DNA of 43,531 bases from Micromonosporaceae bacterium (GCA_003543035.1 DPJL01000354.1:9662-53192), one strand, 5' to 3'. Numbered from the stretch's first letter, positions 15,824 to 24,585 are shown. The notes: generated by a model not told the origin, from the letters alone. Made by a program: numbers and translations.

Positions 15824-17545
15824 TTACCCTTTTTCGGCGAGTGGCAACATGAGCGCGAGCAATTCAAGGTCAAGGTGGTAGGGGTCCTGCGCCAGCCACT
15901 TACCCAACGTCTCGGCCAGCTCGCGGGTGTGGCAGACAGTCAGATCGCCGCGCAACTCCCGGCATCGCAACGCGCTGGGCGTGTCGACAGCCAGGAAGAC
16001 CCTTCGCCGGATCCCGGCGTCCACTTCGGACTCATGCAGCACCGCCAGGCCACGCCGGGCGCGGGCAAGCTCATTGCTGCCCTGACCCCACTCGCCGCCA
16101 TCGCGGCGCACCTCTTCGTCGGTGACGATGTATCTGCCCTGTGACCAGGACGCCCAGCGCACAAGCGCGACGGCTTCCCCACAGACCACGGCATAGTGGC
16201 AGGTGCCCTCGGCCATCCGGAGAAACCTGGCGGCGGGCAGCACCTCCAGCGAGGTCAACTCGGCGCGCGTACTTGCCTGGCCCCACCAGCGACGGCGTTT
16301 GAGTCGCTTCCGCCACGCAAACCAGCGCAGCCGCACCGCCGCGGTGCTATGCCCCCAGGCTCCGGCGGTGATGCCGACCAGGCAGGCCGCCAGAACCCAG
16401 CCCAACGAACCCAACGGCGACTCGTCATAGGTGCGGACAGCGACCACGAACGCCAAGGACATCCCGGCGGCGAAAGCCAGAAAGCCGAGCACCCGGCCGC
16501 CCACCGCACTGGTCAGCCCGACCAGGACGGTCAACGCCATCCAGCAGAACATCAACGACGGCGAGGCCAACTGCATGCCGAGAAGACCGACGATCGCGGT
16601 GCCGATGGCCGCGGTCGCCAGCAGCCCAGGCTGTATCCCGGGGCGCATCGTCACCGGACGCCGTGGATCAACGTCGGGCAGGTGTAGAACCTTGACCGGA
16701 TCGGGTCTTGGCGGAGGTGGCGGCTGCGCCTTTCCCGACTCTCGCAAGGCCGCGGCGAAGGCTCCCGCGGTGGCGAAGCGCTCAGTCGGCTCGGGCGAAA
16801 GAGCCCTTAAAAGCACATTCATCAATCCGTCGGGTACCCCGTCAATGCGCTCAGGCGAGCTGCTCCGACGGGTCAACAGCTCGGCCGGGCTGGGGTTGCG
16901 GAAGCGATCGTGATGCGGCGGCCGGCCGGAAAGCAGCGCGTAGAGCGTGGCGCCAAGACCGTACACGTCGGAGCGGACCGTGGCCGGCTCGTCCCGGAAC
17001 AGCTCGGGAGCGGCGTAGGAGGCGGTCCATCGGCCGGTGGCGGTCATCGCGAGATCGTGTTGTTGCAAGGCGACAATGCCGAAGTCGGCGAGCACCGGCG
17101 AGCCGTCGTCACCGAGCAAGATGTTGTGCGGCTTCACATCCCGATGCAACACTCCCATCCGATGCGCCCGCCCGAGGGTCTCCGCGATCGTCTCGCCGAG
17201 ACTCGCCACCGCGGCCGGGCTCAGCGGCCCGTTCTCGGTGACCAGGGTGGCGAGCGAGCCGCCGGAACACAGTCGCATCGCGAGGTAGGCCTGCCCGTTG
17301 TCCAGCACACCGGTTTCGTAGACATCGATGATGTGCGGGTCACCGGCCAGTCGCTGCATGGCCTCGACCTCGCGCTGGAATCGCTGGCGATCACGGCCGG
17401 TCCGCAGACTCGAGTGATAGATCTTGATGGCGGCTTCGTGGTGCGGCGGGAGGATGCTGCGTCCAAGATGGACGGTGGCCTGCGCGCCGGAGTCGTCCAA
17501 CCTGCGCACCAGGGTGTATCCGGGAACGGTGAGGCCGCCTTGCAC
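15824..17545 (-). CDS. Membrane-bound Ser/Thr protein kinase (PknB-like)
   Basis: A 573-residue Hanks-type kinase. Lys41 (AAIKIYH), Glu59, HRDVKPHN (134-141), DFG (154-156) and APE (179-181) are present; the glycine loop (LDDSGAQATVHLG) is degenerate. Pro-rich linker near 272-280, then four hydrophobic segments (about 305-420) and a cytoplasmic C-terminal domain of about 150 residues without recognised motif, in place of PASTA or other sensor domains. It is first in a minus-strand set with BrkB and the ECF pair, so it may signal to them. GTG 17545 lacks a clear ribosome site. Confidence 0.88.
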   Translation of the reverse strand: MQGGLTVPGYTLVRRLDDSGAQATVHLGRSILPPHHEAAIKIYHSSLRTGRDRQRFQREVEAMQRLAGDPHIIDVYETGVLDNGQAYLAMRLCSGGSLATLVTENGPLSPAAVASLGETIAETLGRAHRMGVLHRDVKPHNILLGDDGSPVLADFGIVALQQHDLAMTATGRWTASYAAPELFRDEPATVRSDVYGLGATLYALLSGRPPHHDRFRNPSPAELLTRRSSSPERIDGVPDGLMNVLLRALSPEPTERFATAGAFAAALRESGKAQPPPPPRPDPVKVLHLPDVDPRRPVTMRPGIQPGLLATAAIGTAIVGLLGMQLASPSLMFCWMALTVLVGLTSAVGGRVLGFLAFAAGMSLAFVVAVRTYDESPLGSLGWVLAACLVGITAGAWGHSTAAVRLRWFAWRKRLKRRRWWGQASTRAELTSLEVLPAARFLRMAEGTCHYAVVCGEAVALVRWASWSQGRYIVTDEEVRRDGGEWGQGSNELARARRGLAVLHESEVDAGIRRRVFLAVDTPSALRCRELRGDLTVCHTRELAETLGKWLAQDPYHLDLELLALMLPLAEKG

Positions 17546-17605
17546 TGCAACACGATTTCACATGAGAACGACGAGCGCGAGTGCGGCGCCCTGATCAAAA
17601 TCCGG

Positions 17606-17634
17606 TTGTCCCAGCCGGTGGGCAGTCCTAGCCT
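17606..17634 (+). promoter_or_regulatory. Probable housekeeping-type promoter of the HNH leader
   Basis: TTGTCC (17606-17611) and TAGCCT (17629-17634) are 17 bp apart on the plus strand. Transcription would start near 17641 and give a leader of about 250 nt before the HNH gene. Confidence 0.45.
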
Positions 17635-17675
17635 TGTGCGCAGCAAGCAGCCACTTCAACTGTCCGGAGGCCGAC

Positions 17676-17750
17676 ATGTACCGCTGTGAGTTCAGCGAGC
17701 TGTGGGTGACCCGTGACAGGTGTCGGGCGGCTCGGCGGCGTCGCGGTTAA
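17676..17750 (+). CDS. Possible leader peptide, 24 residues, Arg-rich
   Basis: A short frame with GGAGG five bases before its ATG encodes MYRCEFSELWVTRD followed by a very Arg-rich end (6 Arg in the last 10 residues). It ends 18 bp before an intrinsic terminator and 144 bp before the HNH gene. This arrangement fits a translated leader that controls read-through. It could also be a stand-alone small protein. Confidence 0.5.
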   Translation: MYRCEFSELWVTRDRCRAARRRRG

Positions 17751-17768
17751 ACGCGCCGTCTCCAGCCA

Positions 17769-17799
17769 GCCCGCCCGGTCAGCCAGGCGGGCTTTTGTT
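17769..17799 (+). terminator. Intrinsic terminator in the HNH leader
   Basis: Stem GCCCGCC (17769-17775) and GGCGGGC (17786-17792) with a 10-nt loop, followed by TTTTGTTT. It stands between the promoter and the HNH gene, so it either ends a short leader RNA or works as an attenuator. Confidence 0.75.
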
Positions 17800-17828
17800 T
17801 GCCCCGCAAAGGAAAACCTACGGGGGTG

Positions 17829-17860
17829 TCGGTGTGAGCGGTCACGACCGCTCACACCGA
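17829..17860 (+). promoter_or_regulatory. Perfect 14-bp hairpin upstream of the HNH gene
   Basis: Arms 17829-17842 and 17847-17860 pair perfectly around the loop CACG. No T-run follows. It lies between the terminator and the ribosome site AGGAGGTGA (17881-17889), so it could protect processed mRNA, bind a regulator as DNA, or stop antisense transcription. Confidence 0.55.
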
Positions 17861-17894
17861 TGCCAGCAGCTATCGCAGATCAGGAGGTGACCCG

Positions 17895-18347
17895 GTGAAC
17901 GCCGTACTTGTCATCAATGCCGACCTTGGCCCATTGCATCGGGTCAGCCTCCGGCATGCGCTTCGGATGCTTTGGCGGCAGGTGGCCGTGGTGCACGAGG
18001 CCGAGCCCGACCGGCAGATAGGTGCCTACCCGATGCCACGGGTGGTGCGGCTGGTGTCCTATGTGGTCACTCGCTGGCGCCACACCAAGGGACCGGCCTG
18101 GTCCCGGGCCGGTGTGCTGGCCCGGGACGAGCGCCGGTGCGCCTACTGCGGTGGCCCGGCCGCCACCATCGACCACGTGGTGCCCAGCTCGCGAGGCGGG
18201 AAGAACACGTGGACCAACACCGTCGCCGCTTGCGGCGGCTGTAACCAGCGCAAAGGCGACCGCACCCCGGCCGAGGCCGGTCTGGTGCTCAAGGTCCGCC
18301 CGGCAGCACCTTCGTGGTATGCCTGGGCCCACAGGGATAAGCGCTGA
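17895..18347 (+). CDS. HNH endonuclease
   Basis: A 150-residue HNH nuclease. The core reads CAYCGG, then TIDHVVPSSRGG, then NTVAACGGCNQRKGDRT: two CxxC pairs that hold zinc plus the catalytic His of DHV and the final Asn. This subgroup (with N-terminal LHRVSLRHALRML) is common in actinobacteria and its role is unknown. GTG 17895 follows a strong AGGAGGTGA site. Confidence 0.9.
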   Translation: MNAVLVINADLGPLHRVSLRHALRMLWRQVAVVHEAEPDRQIGAYPMPRVVRLVSYVVTRWRHTKGPAWSRAGVLARDERRCAYCGGPAATIDHVVPSSRGGKNTWTNTVAACGGCNQRKGDRTPAEAGLVLKVRPAAPSWYAWAHRDKR

Positions 18348-18350
18348 AGG

Positions 18351-18376
18351 CGGCCGGTGACTCACCTCACCGGCCG
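18351..18376 (+). terminator. Hairpin terminator after the HNH gene
   Basis: A 10-bp perfect stem (CGGCCGGTGA paired with its complement) with loop CTCACC starts four bases after the HNH stop. It lacks a T-run, which is common for actinobacterial terminators. Confidence 0.6.
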
Positions 18377-18468
18377 CATCACCTTGCCCCGCGCGAGTGT
18401 CCTGCGGCTCGCAAGGCGAAGTCGCACGGTGCAGGCGGGCATGGGGGTTGCACTCGGGCTGGGCGGAC

Positions 18469-18498
18469 TTGATAAGTTTGTTTAGCTAGCGCTAGATG
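18469..18498 (+). promoter_or_regulatory. Probable promoter with palindromic core
   Basis: TTGATA (18469-18474) and TAGATG (18493-18498) are 18 bp apart. The spacer holds the perfect palindrome CTAGCGCTAG, and outer arms CTTGATA and TATCAAG (18468-18474, 18499-18505) are also inverted. It would transcribe the short frame at 18521 and the MFS gene. Confidence 0.45.
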
Positions 18499-18520
18499 TA
18501 TCAAGTTCGGAGTTGAAACA

Positions 18521-18592
18521 GTGGTCGGTCGGGGACGTCCGAGTCGGGCAAGCGTATATGAGCGGCTCGAGAGGGCGCTCGCCGCCGACTAA
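18521..18592 (+). pseudogene. Possible N-terminal remnant of a Fic-type protein
   Basis: A 23-residue frame (GTG start, GGAG nearby) reads GRPSRASVYERLERALA before a TAA. As I recall the family, this matches the usual beginning of actinobacterial Fic-domain proteins; the remainder of such a gene is absent, the MFS gene starts nine bases later. The match is short and from memory. Confidence 0.3.
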
Positions 18593-18601
18593 GATCTCCG
18601 C

Positions 18602-19865
18602 ATGGGGAGACTGCTTGACCAGCCTGGATATGGGAAGTTCTGGATCGCGGACACCGTGTCCATGTTCGGCAGCCACGTCACATCGGTAGCTCTTCCCGCT
18701 TTGGCGATCCTCACCATGAAAGCCAACGACATCGAGGTCGGCGTGCTGCGGGCGGCCCAATGGCTGCCCTATCTGCTCTTTGGGTTGCTAGCGGGAGCGG
18801 TCGTTGACAGGTACCCCCGAAAACCGATTTTGATCAGCACGGACCTGGCGCGGGCGGTGATGCTTGGCCTCATCCCGGTTTTGTCCCCTTGCCGGTTTGC
18901 TCAGTGTGCCGTTGCTGGCCGGGATTGTGGCGGTCTTCGGCGTCATGTCGCTTGTCTACGACGCGGCGCATCAGTCGTTCCTGCCCCGGCTCGTCCCCGC
19001 GGATCTACTGACACCGGCCAATGCCCGGATGGAGCAGAGCGGTTCGGTGGCGCAGAGCGCCGGCCCTCTGCTGGGTGGGAGCCTGGTCGCGACAATCGGG
19101 GCGCAGCTGGCGATCCTCGTAGATGCCTTGTCCTACCTTGTTTCCGGGTTCCTGCTCATGGGCGTCCGAGTCGTGGAACCCGTTGCTACGCCTGGCAAAC
19201 GCAATCTCCTCGCTGAGCTTCGGGAAGGAGTGAGATGGGTGTACCGGCACCCGATGCTGGGGCCGATGGCGCTGACCAATCATCTGCGATTCGCCTTCTC
19301 CAGCATGGCCGGCACCGTCTTCCTGCTCTTCTTCGTCCACGAGATCAGCGCCGGACTGTCCGAAAAGGAGATTGGCTTCGGGCTCGGCCTGGTCATGGGG
19401 TTGGGCGGGCTCGGCGGGGTGATCGGTGCCGGACTGGCGGGAAGGATCGGCCTGCGTTTCGGGGTGGGGCGCACGATCGTCGCGATGCGGGCGCTGGAGC
19501 CGCTCGGCTTGGTGTTGCTGGCGATCGCCCCGATCGGTTATGCGGGCTGGGCGATGGCCGGTGCGTCCCAGTTCTTGTGGTGGCTGGCACTCGGCACGTC
19601 GGGACCAAACGAAATGGGTTACCGCCAGGCGGTAACCCCGGATCGGTTGCAGGCCAGAATGAACGCCACCATCCGCTCGCTCAACTGGGGGATGGTGGCG
19701 ATCGGAGCGCCACTGGGTGGCGTGCTCGGGGAACTGATCGGTTATCGGCCGGCGCTTTGGATCGGGTTTGCCGGGATGGCGATTTCGGCACTGGTGTTGA
19801 GCCTGTCCAAGTTTCGCCACGCCCGGCACGGCGATGCTCAGCTGGCAGTTGCCACCAGCGGCTGA
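18602..19865 (+). pseudogene. MFS transporter gene broken by a one-base frameshift
   Basis: The 5' frame (18602 to about 18888) encodes the start of an MFS exporter: MGRLLDQPGYGKFWIADTVS, two membrane segments and the loop motif DRYPRKPILI. From about 18885 the continuation GLLSVPLLAGIVAVFG through to the end at 19865 is in the next frame. Removing one C from the run at 18885-18888 joins both halves into one protein of about 420 residues with 12 membrane segments, of the macrolide-efflux/enterobactin-exporter (MFS_3) kind. Either a true inactivating insertion or a sequencing error. The 3' end overlaps the convergent GNAT gene by 28 bp. Confidence 0.8.
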
Positions 19866-20125
19866 AACTCGGGATGCTGCTCGATCCAGCTCCGCACATA
19901 GGAACAGCGCGGCACCACCTTCAGGCCTTCATCACGCGCGGCGGCCATCGCTTTGGCCACGACTTCAGCAGCGATGCCGTGCCCCCGGTAGGCAGGCTCG
20001 GTTTCCGCGTGATCAAAAAAGATAAGACCGGGCTCTCGGCGGTACTCAAGCACGCCTACCAGCCCGTCGGAGGTGATTGCCTCATACCGGTGATGTTCGG
20101 CCACATCGGTGATGGTGATGTCCAT
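19838..20125 (-). CDS. GNAT-family N-acetyltransferase (YjdJ-like)
   Basis: A 95-residue short acetyltransferase with the CoA-binding motif EPAYRGHGIAAEVV and the C-terminal CSYVRSWIEQHPEFQPL that marks the YjdJ/Gtn-like family. Acceptor unknown. Convergent with the MFS gene, overlapping it by 28 bp. Confidence 0.88.
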   Translation of the reverse strand: MDITITDVAEHHRYEAITSDGLVGVLEYRREPGLIFFDHAETEPAYRGHGIAAEVVAKAMAAARDEGLKVVPRCSYVRSWIEQHPEFQPLVATAS

Positions 20126-20146
20126 CCCCGACAGTGTAATCCGGCT

Positions 20147-21361
20147 TCAGCGCCAACGCCGCCGTCGCATGATCCAGATCCCCAGGGTGAGCATGCAGAC
20201 GATGATCGGCACCGCGATCGAGATCACCGGCCGGTACCGGTAGACGGCCGGCCCAGGCTCGGGCGCCCCCGGATCCGTGGCGAGCCAATTGACTTCGGCC
20301 GAGGCGGCCTGGAATTCGTTGGTGTGCTCGGCGGTCGTCATCAGCACCTCACTCGGGGTGCCGAGGCGCACCAGAGCCCGGTTGCCGGAATTGACGATTG
20401 GAGCACCCTCGATCCATCCGGACACCGAGGGCAAACCCTCCGTCCGGCCCTGTTCGCCGACATATCCCAGGAATCCGCCGCCCGGCACGGAACCGGCCAC
20501 TTCGCCGGTGTTGGCGTCGATGAGGTTGAGGGCGGTCGTCTTTGTTTGGTGCGAGAGCGCGAAGACGTTGCCGGCCGGGTGCCAAGCCAGCTGACCGGCC
20601 AACTGTAGTTGCGCGCCAACCGGTTTCGTCCACTGCTTGCCTTCGCGGCGGTACACCGACAGGTCGCCGGAGTGCTGGATCGCCAACGATTCGCCGTTTG
20701 GGGACAGTGCGGCGGTGAGTTTTCTGTTCGCCAGGGGGAGTGCAACGCGCCAGAGCACATTGCCATTGGCGACGTCTATCACGTGGATTGACGGGAAACC
20801 GTTGCCGTCGAAGGAAACCAGGACGGCCTGCGTCCCGTCCGGTGACCACGCAAGTGGTGCGCCATGGGGCAGAGTCCGGCTCCTACCCGACGCGATGTTG
20901 AGCAACTCCGTCTGCTGTCTGTTGGGCGTCATCAGGTACTGGCCGTTGGGGGAGAGCAGGAAGGAGGGCGCCCAGTCCGAGGCTCTTTCGCCGGTGAGGG
21001 CGAACGTCCGGTACCGGTCTTCGGGGCCGACCAGGGTCAGCTGGTTCTCTTGCCCCGCAACGACAAACGCCAGCAGGGCTCGCGCGATCGGGGCATCCGT
21101 CACGCTGGCTGTCCACTTTGGAGACTCAACGAAATGCGATGGCATCCTTGCGACGCCGGGGTTGTTCGCGGGCACATAGGCGGGCAGGTTCAGCCTTACG
21201 CTCACGCCGATCGCGACAAGCGCCACGACGGCAAGCGATGCTGCCACTCGCCTACGCCGTTGTGCCCGTCGTGCGCGCTCGAACAAACCTGGCGGTGGCG
21301 TAGGAATCTGCGGATAGGAGTCCGCGACGTCGTGCAGCGCGGCACCAGGCTCTGTGCTCAT
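20147..21361 (-). CDS. Membrane-anchored beta-propeller-like protein, partner of the split sigma factor
   Basis: A 404-residue protein with a short N-terminal tail ending in an Arg-rich stretch, a membrane segment (about 39-56), an extracellular WD40/TolB-like region (LAWSPDGTQAVLV, LAWHPAGNVFALS, LSPNGESLAI) and a second membrane segment near the C-terminus before RRRRWR. Its ATG overlaps the TGA of the sigma-factor fragment (ATGA), the layout of SigE-family sigma/partner pairs. Since its sigma gene is split, it has probably lost its native promoter and translational coupling. Confidence 0.75.
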   Translation of the reverse strand: MSTEPGAALHDVADSYPQIPTPPPGLFERARRAQRRRRVAASLAVVALVAIGVSVRLNLPAYVPANNPGVARMPSHFVESPKWTASVTDAPIARALLAFVVAGQENQLTLVGPEDRYRTFALTGERASDWAPSFLLSPNGQYLMTPNRQQTELLNIASGRSRTLPHGAPLAWSPDGTQAVLVSFDGNGFPSIHVIDVANGNVLWRVALPLANRKLTAALSPNGESLAIQHSGDLSVYRREGKQWTKPVGAQLQLAGQLAWHPAGNVFALSHQTKTTALNLIDANTGEVAGSVPGGGFLGYVGEQGRTEGLPSVSGWIEGAPIVNSGNRALVRLGTPSEVLMTTAEHTNEFQAASAEVNWLATDPGAPEPGPAVYRYRPVISIAVPIIVCMLTLGIWIMRRRRWR

Positions 21362-21465
21362 CGGTCCGCCACCTCCTGCAGCACGCGAACGTCCACCAGC
21401 TCCGCGAGCTGAGGATTGAGCTTCCGCAAGCGATTCAGCGCGTACCGGGTCTGGCTCTTCACCGT
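21358..21465 (-). pseudogene. 3' fragment of a SigE-family ECF sigma gene, cut off by an insertion
   Basis: Reading from 21465 the fragment encodes T, then VKSQTRYALNRLRKLNPQLA and a tail to the TGA at 21358. This is the recognition helix and end of region 4 of a SigE-family sigma factor. The missing 5' part, ending in ECSVGT, is found 5 kb away at 26473-26893 on the same strand. Joining the two at the shared GT gives one intact 175-residue sigma factor. Confidence 0.8.
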
Positions 21466-21486
21466 AGTCACGAATCGATAACAGGC
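21464..21486 (+). repeat. Left junction: left-end sequence of cassette 1
   Basis: Starts with GTAGTCACGAATCGATAA followed by CAGGC. Sigma-gene sequence ends precisely at its GT. A copy with two differences is at 24613-24635. It continues AGGCGCGGCG, which partly mirrors the right end near 26440. Confidence 0.75.
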
Positions 21487-21692
21487 AGGCGCGGCGTCCA
21501 TTGTCGTTCGCCTATGTCATCTGATCTGATCTGGTACGACAACGGCGGCAATCAGCTGCCTGTACACGACGGCAGATGGTCTCCCCGCGCCGATTCTGGA
21601 TTACAGGCTGGAGATGTTGTAGCTGGTATTCGCATGACTACATCGAAGCCACGGGGAGCAATTGGTCCAAGAGCTGTGGCTGAGTCGCGGCG
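21487..21692. other. Intergenic stretch within cassette 1
   Basis: No gene recognised. Frames through it lack ribosome sites and recognisable sequence. Together with the left end it makes about 230 bp between the sigma fragment and the MarR stop. Confidence 0.4.
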
Positions 21693-22202
21693 TCAAGGTC
21701 TGCGGTCGGTGTCGCCGGTTGCTCGCAGCGTGGCGGTGTATTGGGTGATGATTTCGCGGAATCGGCCGATCAGATCCATTAGCACTGCGATGTGTTCGTC
21801 GGTATAGGTTCCGGCGAGCACGGCCATCGCATCGAGTAGTCCGTCGAAGAGCGCAAAGGCCTGGCGTGCCCCGTCTTGGGAGGCGACCACCAGTACCCGG
21901 CGCCGGTCGGTGGGGTCGTTGCGGCGGTGCACGTAGCCGGCCCGTTCCAGCCTGTCGATGGCTGTGGTGGTGGCTCCGGCGGTGAGGCCGATCGTGGACG
22001 CGAGCTGACCTGCGCTCATCGGGCCTTGCCGGAACAACGCGTTGAGGCAGATCAGGTCGGTTTGGTTGATGCCGATATGCGCCGCTGCGGCCTGGCCGAC
22101 CAGGTCGATGTCGGCACCCAGGTCCAGCGCCGCGAACACCAGCGCTTGATGCGCAGGCGGGCTATTCCGGACACCGGGCGGCTCGACGTATTCGTTTGAC
22201 AA
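21693..22202 (-). CDS. MarR-family transcriptional regulator
   Basis: A 169-residue winged-helix regulator. The core QTDLICLNALFRQGPMSAGQ, the recognition helix LTAGATTTAIDRLERAGYV and the wing RRNDPTDRRRVLVV are intact. TTG 22202 has GGAAGG five bases upstream. It is divergent from the MMPL exporter and probably represses it, as in many MarR-exporter pairs. Confidence 0.9.
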   Translation of the reverse strand: MSNEYVEPPGVRNSPPAHQALVFAALDLGADIDLVGQAAAAHIGINQTDLICLNALFRQGPMSAGQLASTIGLTAGATTTAIDRLERAGYVHRRNDPTDRRRVLVVASQDGARQAFALFDGLLDAMAVLAGTYTDEHIAVLMDLIGRFREIITQYTATLRATGDTDRRP

Positions 22203-22263
22203 TCTAACCTTCCGACAGTCAAGATTTAAGAGGTTCTAATAAACTCTAGCATCGAGGTACCCA
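22203..22263. promoter_or_regulatory. Divergent MarR/MMPL control region
   Basis: This 61-bp gap is A/T-rich compared with the genes, and both promoters and the MarR operator must overlap here. Short inverted pieces AACCTT and AGAGGTT flank the centre (22207-22235), a possible operator. Ribosome sites: GGAAGG for marR and GAGG (22254-22257) for the exporter. Confidence 0.45.
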
Positions 22264-24468
22264 ATGATGCTTCTTGGTCTGACTAGGTGGATTCTGCGGC
22301 ATCGGCTGCTGGTGGTGCTTGGGTGGCTGGCGCTCACGGTGGCTGGCGCGGCGGCGGTGACCCCGGCCATTGACGCTATGAGCTCCGATTTTGGATCGTT
22401 GCCGGGACGGCCGGGGTACGAAACCAATCAGCAAATCCTGCGCACCTATGGAAACGGCGCCGCCGCAGACCCGCTAGTGCTGGTGGTGACGCTGCCGCAG
22501 GGCACCACAGTGGACAGTCCCGGTGTCGGCGCGCAACTGGCACAGGCATTCGATCGCATCGCCAAGGCGAGCCCCGAAAGCCGCATCGCGTCCTATCCGA
22601 ATACCGGCGATCGTGGTCTGGTCTCAGCCGACGGCCGTACCACGTTCGCGCTGCTGTATCCGCCTGCCGCAGAGACGTTTCCGCCGTTTGCGCCGGCGTT
22701 GCCGGCGCTGCAGCTGGTGCTCGCCGAAACCTCGGTAGCCGGTGCGCCCATGCAACTCACCGGCACAGACGTCTTGTTTGTCTCCGCCAGTGAGGCAAAC
22801 GGACCCGGTTTGCTCGCCGAAGTCACCATCGCCGGCGTGGCGGCGCTGATCGTGCTCGCGGTGGTGTTCGCCTCAACGCTTGCCCTGCTTCCACTTCTCA
22901 CAGCCATCATCGCAATCCTGGTCACGTTTCTCGCGGTGTGGGGATTGACCGGGGTCACCGATGTGTCCTTCGTCGTGCAGTTCCTGGTAGGACTGATCGG
23001 CCTCGGGGTGGCCATCGACTACTCCCTGCTGATTACCACCCGGTGGCGGGAGGAACGGGCCGCGGGCGCAGACAACAACACAGCAGTCGAACGGGCGATG
23101 ACCACCGCAGGTGCGGCCGTCGTCTTCAGCGGCGTCACCGTGGCGGTCGCGCTGGCAGCTCTCATTGTCTTGCCAGTACCGTTTCTGCGCAGCATGGGCT
23201 ACGGCGGTTTGCTGATACCACTATTCAGCGTGCTGGTAGCGATCACGCTGCTGCCGGTCCTGCTGTCCACCGTCGGGCCGAAACTCGAATGGCCCCGCCT
23301 CAAAGCCCGTCCCCCGAAGAGATTCAGGCCTCAAAGATGGGGCTGGACCGCCTGGGCGCGGCTGGTTGTCCGCCGCCCGGTGGCTGCAGCGGTCGCCGCT
23401 ACGGTGTTACTGACTGCGCTGGTAATTCCCGTTTTCGGGCTGCGCCTGGGTACACCCGCACCGGCCTCGATGGCGTCGTCCGGCCCAGCAAGACAAGCCC
23501 TCGACGCCTTAACCGATGCCGGGATCGGCACCGGCGTGATCAGCCCCGAATACGTGCTGTTGCAAGACAATCCGCGTGGTGCGGCGCAGGACGATATTGC
23601 GCGAGCTACCGCACTGGCACGTGCGGTGCCCGGGGTACGGGCGGCGATCGCGCCCAGCCAGGCGTCGTGGCGCCGCGACGGCACCGCCTTAATGGTCGTC
23701 CTCATCGATGAGCCAGCCAGCTCTACCTCCGGTGCGGCTATCCGCGATCGGCTTCGTGCGTCGCTGGCTGGCCTGAATGGTGCGAAGATCGGCGGGACGG
23801 CGGCACAGGGCCGCGACTTCGTTGACGCCGTCTACGGCAACGCGCCGCTGGCCCTTGCGCTGATCGTGCTGCTCACCTTGATCCTGCTGATCCGGGCTTT
23901 CCGCTCGCCGGTGCTGGCGATCAAGGCCGTCTTGCTCAATCTGCTCAGCGTGGCCGCCACCTTCGGCTTGCTTGTCCTGGCCTGGCAGCAGGGATATCTC
24001 GCACAGGCTATCTGGGGCATCGAAGCAACCGCAGCGCTGACTGAATGGGTACCCGTCATGGTGTTTGCGTTCCTGTTTGGACTTTCCATGGACTACGAGG
24101 TGTTCATCCTGGCGCGAATCAGGGAGGAGTATGACGCGACCGGCTCCACGCAACAGGCCACCGTGCGCGGCATCGCCTACACCGGCCGGCTGGTAACCAG
24201 CGCCGCGATCATCCTTTTCTTCACCTTCGCGTCGCTCGCTGCCACACCTGGCACCGAGGTCAAGATCTTCGCAACCGCACTTGGGCTAGGCATCCTGCTC
24301 GACGCCACGGTAATCCGGGCACTGCTCGTGCCCGCACTGGTTGTCCTATTCGGACGATGGAACTGGTGGCTGCCCCGGCCGCTGGCCCGACTGCTATTCA
24401 TCCGCGACACCCCACCGGCGACGCCCGAAACCGCACCGAACCTCACCACGGAACGGGTGACGTCCTAA
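22264..24468 (+). CDS. MMPL/RND-family exporter
   Basis: A 734-residue MMPL transporter with the usual two halves: membrane segment 1, an extracellular loop, segments 2-6, then the same again. Family motifs include GLGVAIDYSLLITTRWREE (segment 4 region, with the proton-relay Asp) and LFGLSMDYEVFILARIREEY in the second half, FFTFASLAATPGTEVKIF near the end. Such proteins export lipids or drugs with proton motive force. ATG 22264 or 22267 starts. The divergent MarR suggests an inducible efflux pump. Confidence 0.93.
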   Translation: MMLLGLTRWILRHRLLVVLGWLALTVAGAAAVTPAIDAMSSDFGSLPGRPGYETNQQILRTYGNGAAADPLVLVVTLPQGTTVDSPGVGAQLAQAFDRIAKASPESRIASYPNTGDRGLVSADGRTTFALLYPPAAETFPPFAPALPALQLVLAETSVAGAPMQLTGTDVLFVSASEANGPGLLAEVTIAGVAALIVLAVVFASTLALLPLLTAIIAILVTFLAVWGLTGVTDVSFVVQFLVGLIGLGVAIDYSLLITTRWREERAAGADNNTAVERAMTTAGAAVVFSGVTVAVALAALIVLPVPFLRSMGYGGLLIPLFSVLVAITLLPVLLSTVGPKLEWPRLKARPPKRFRPQRWGWTAWARLVVRRPVAAAVAATVLLTALVIPVFGLRLGTPAPASMASSGPARQALDALTDAGIGTGVISPEYVLLQDNPRGAAQDDIARATALARAVPGVRAAIAPSQASWRRDGTALMVVLIDEPASSTSGAAIRDRLRASLAGLNGAKIGGTAAQGRDFVDAVYGNAPLALALIVLLTLILLIRAFRSPVLAIKAVLLNLLSVAATFGLLVLAWQQGYLAQAIWGIEATAALTEWVPVMVFAFLFGLSMDYEVFILARIREEYDATGSTQQATVRGIAYTGRLVTSAAIILFFTFASLAATPGTEVKIFATALGLGILLDATVIRALLVPALVVLFGRWNWWLPRPLARLLFIRDTPPATPETAPNLTTERVTS

Positions 24469-24585
24469 TGTTCATCGCCGCTCAGCATGCAACCACCCAG
24501 TATCGCAATCGCGAGCCGACACGTTGGCTGACCTCCGACGGTAGCCAAACGCCGCCGGTCCACGCAGGCAGCCGATGCCCAATTG

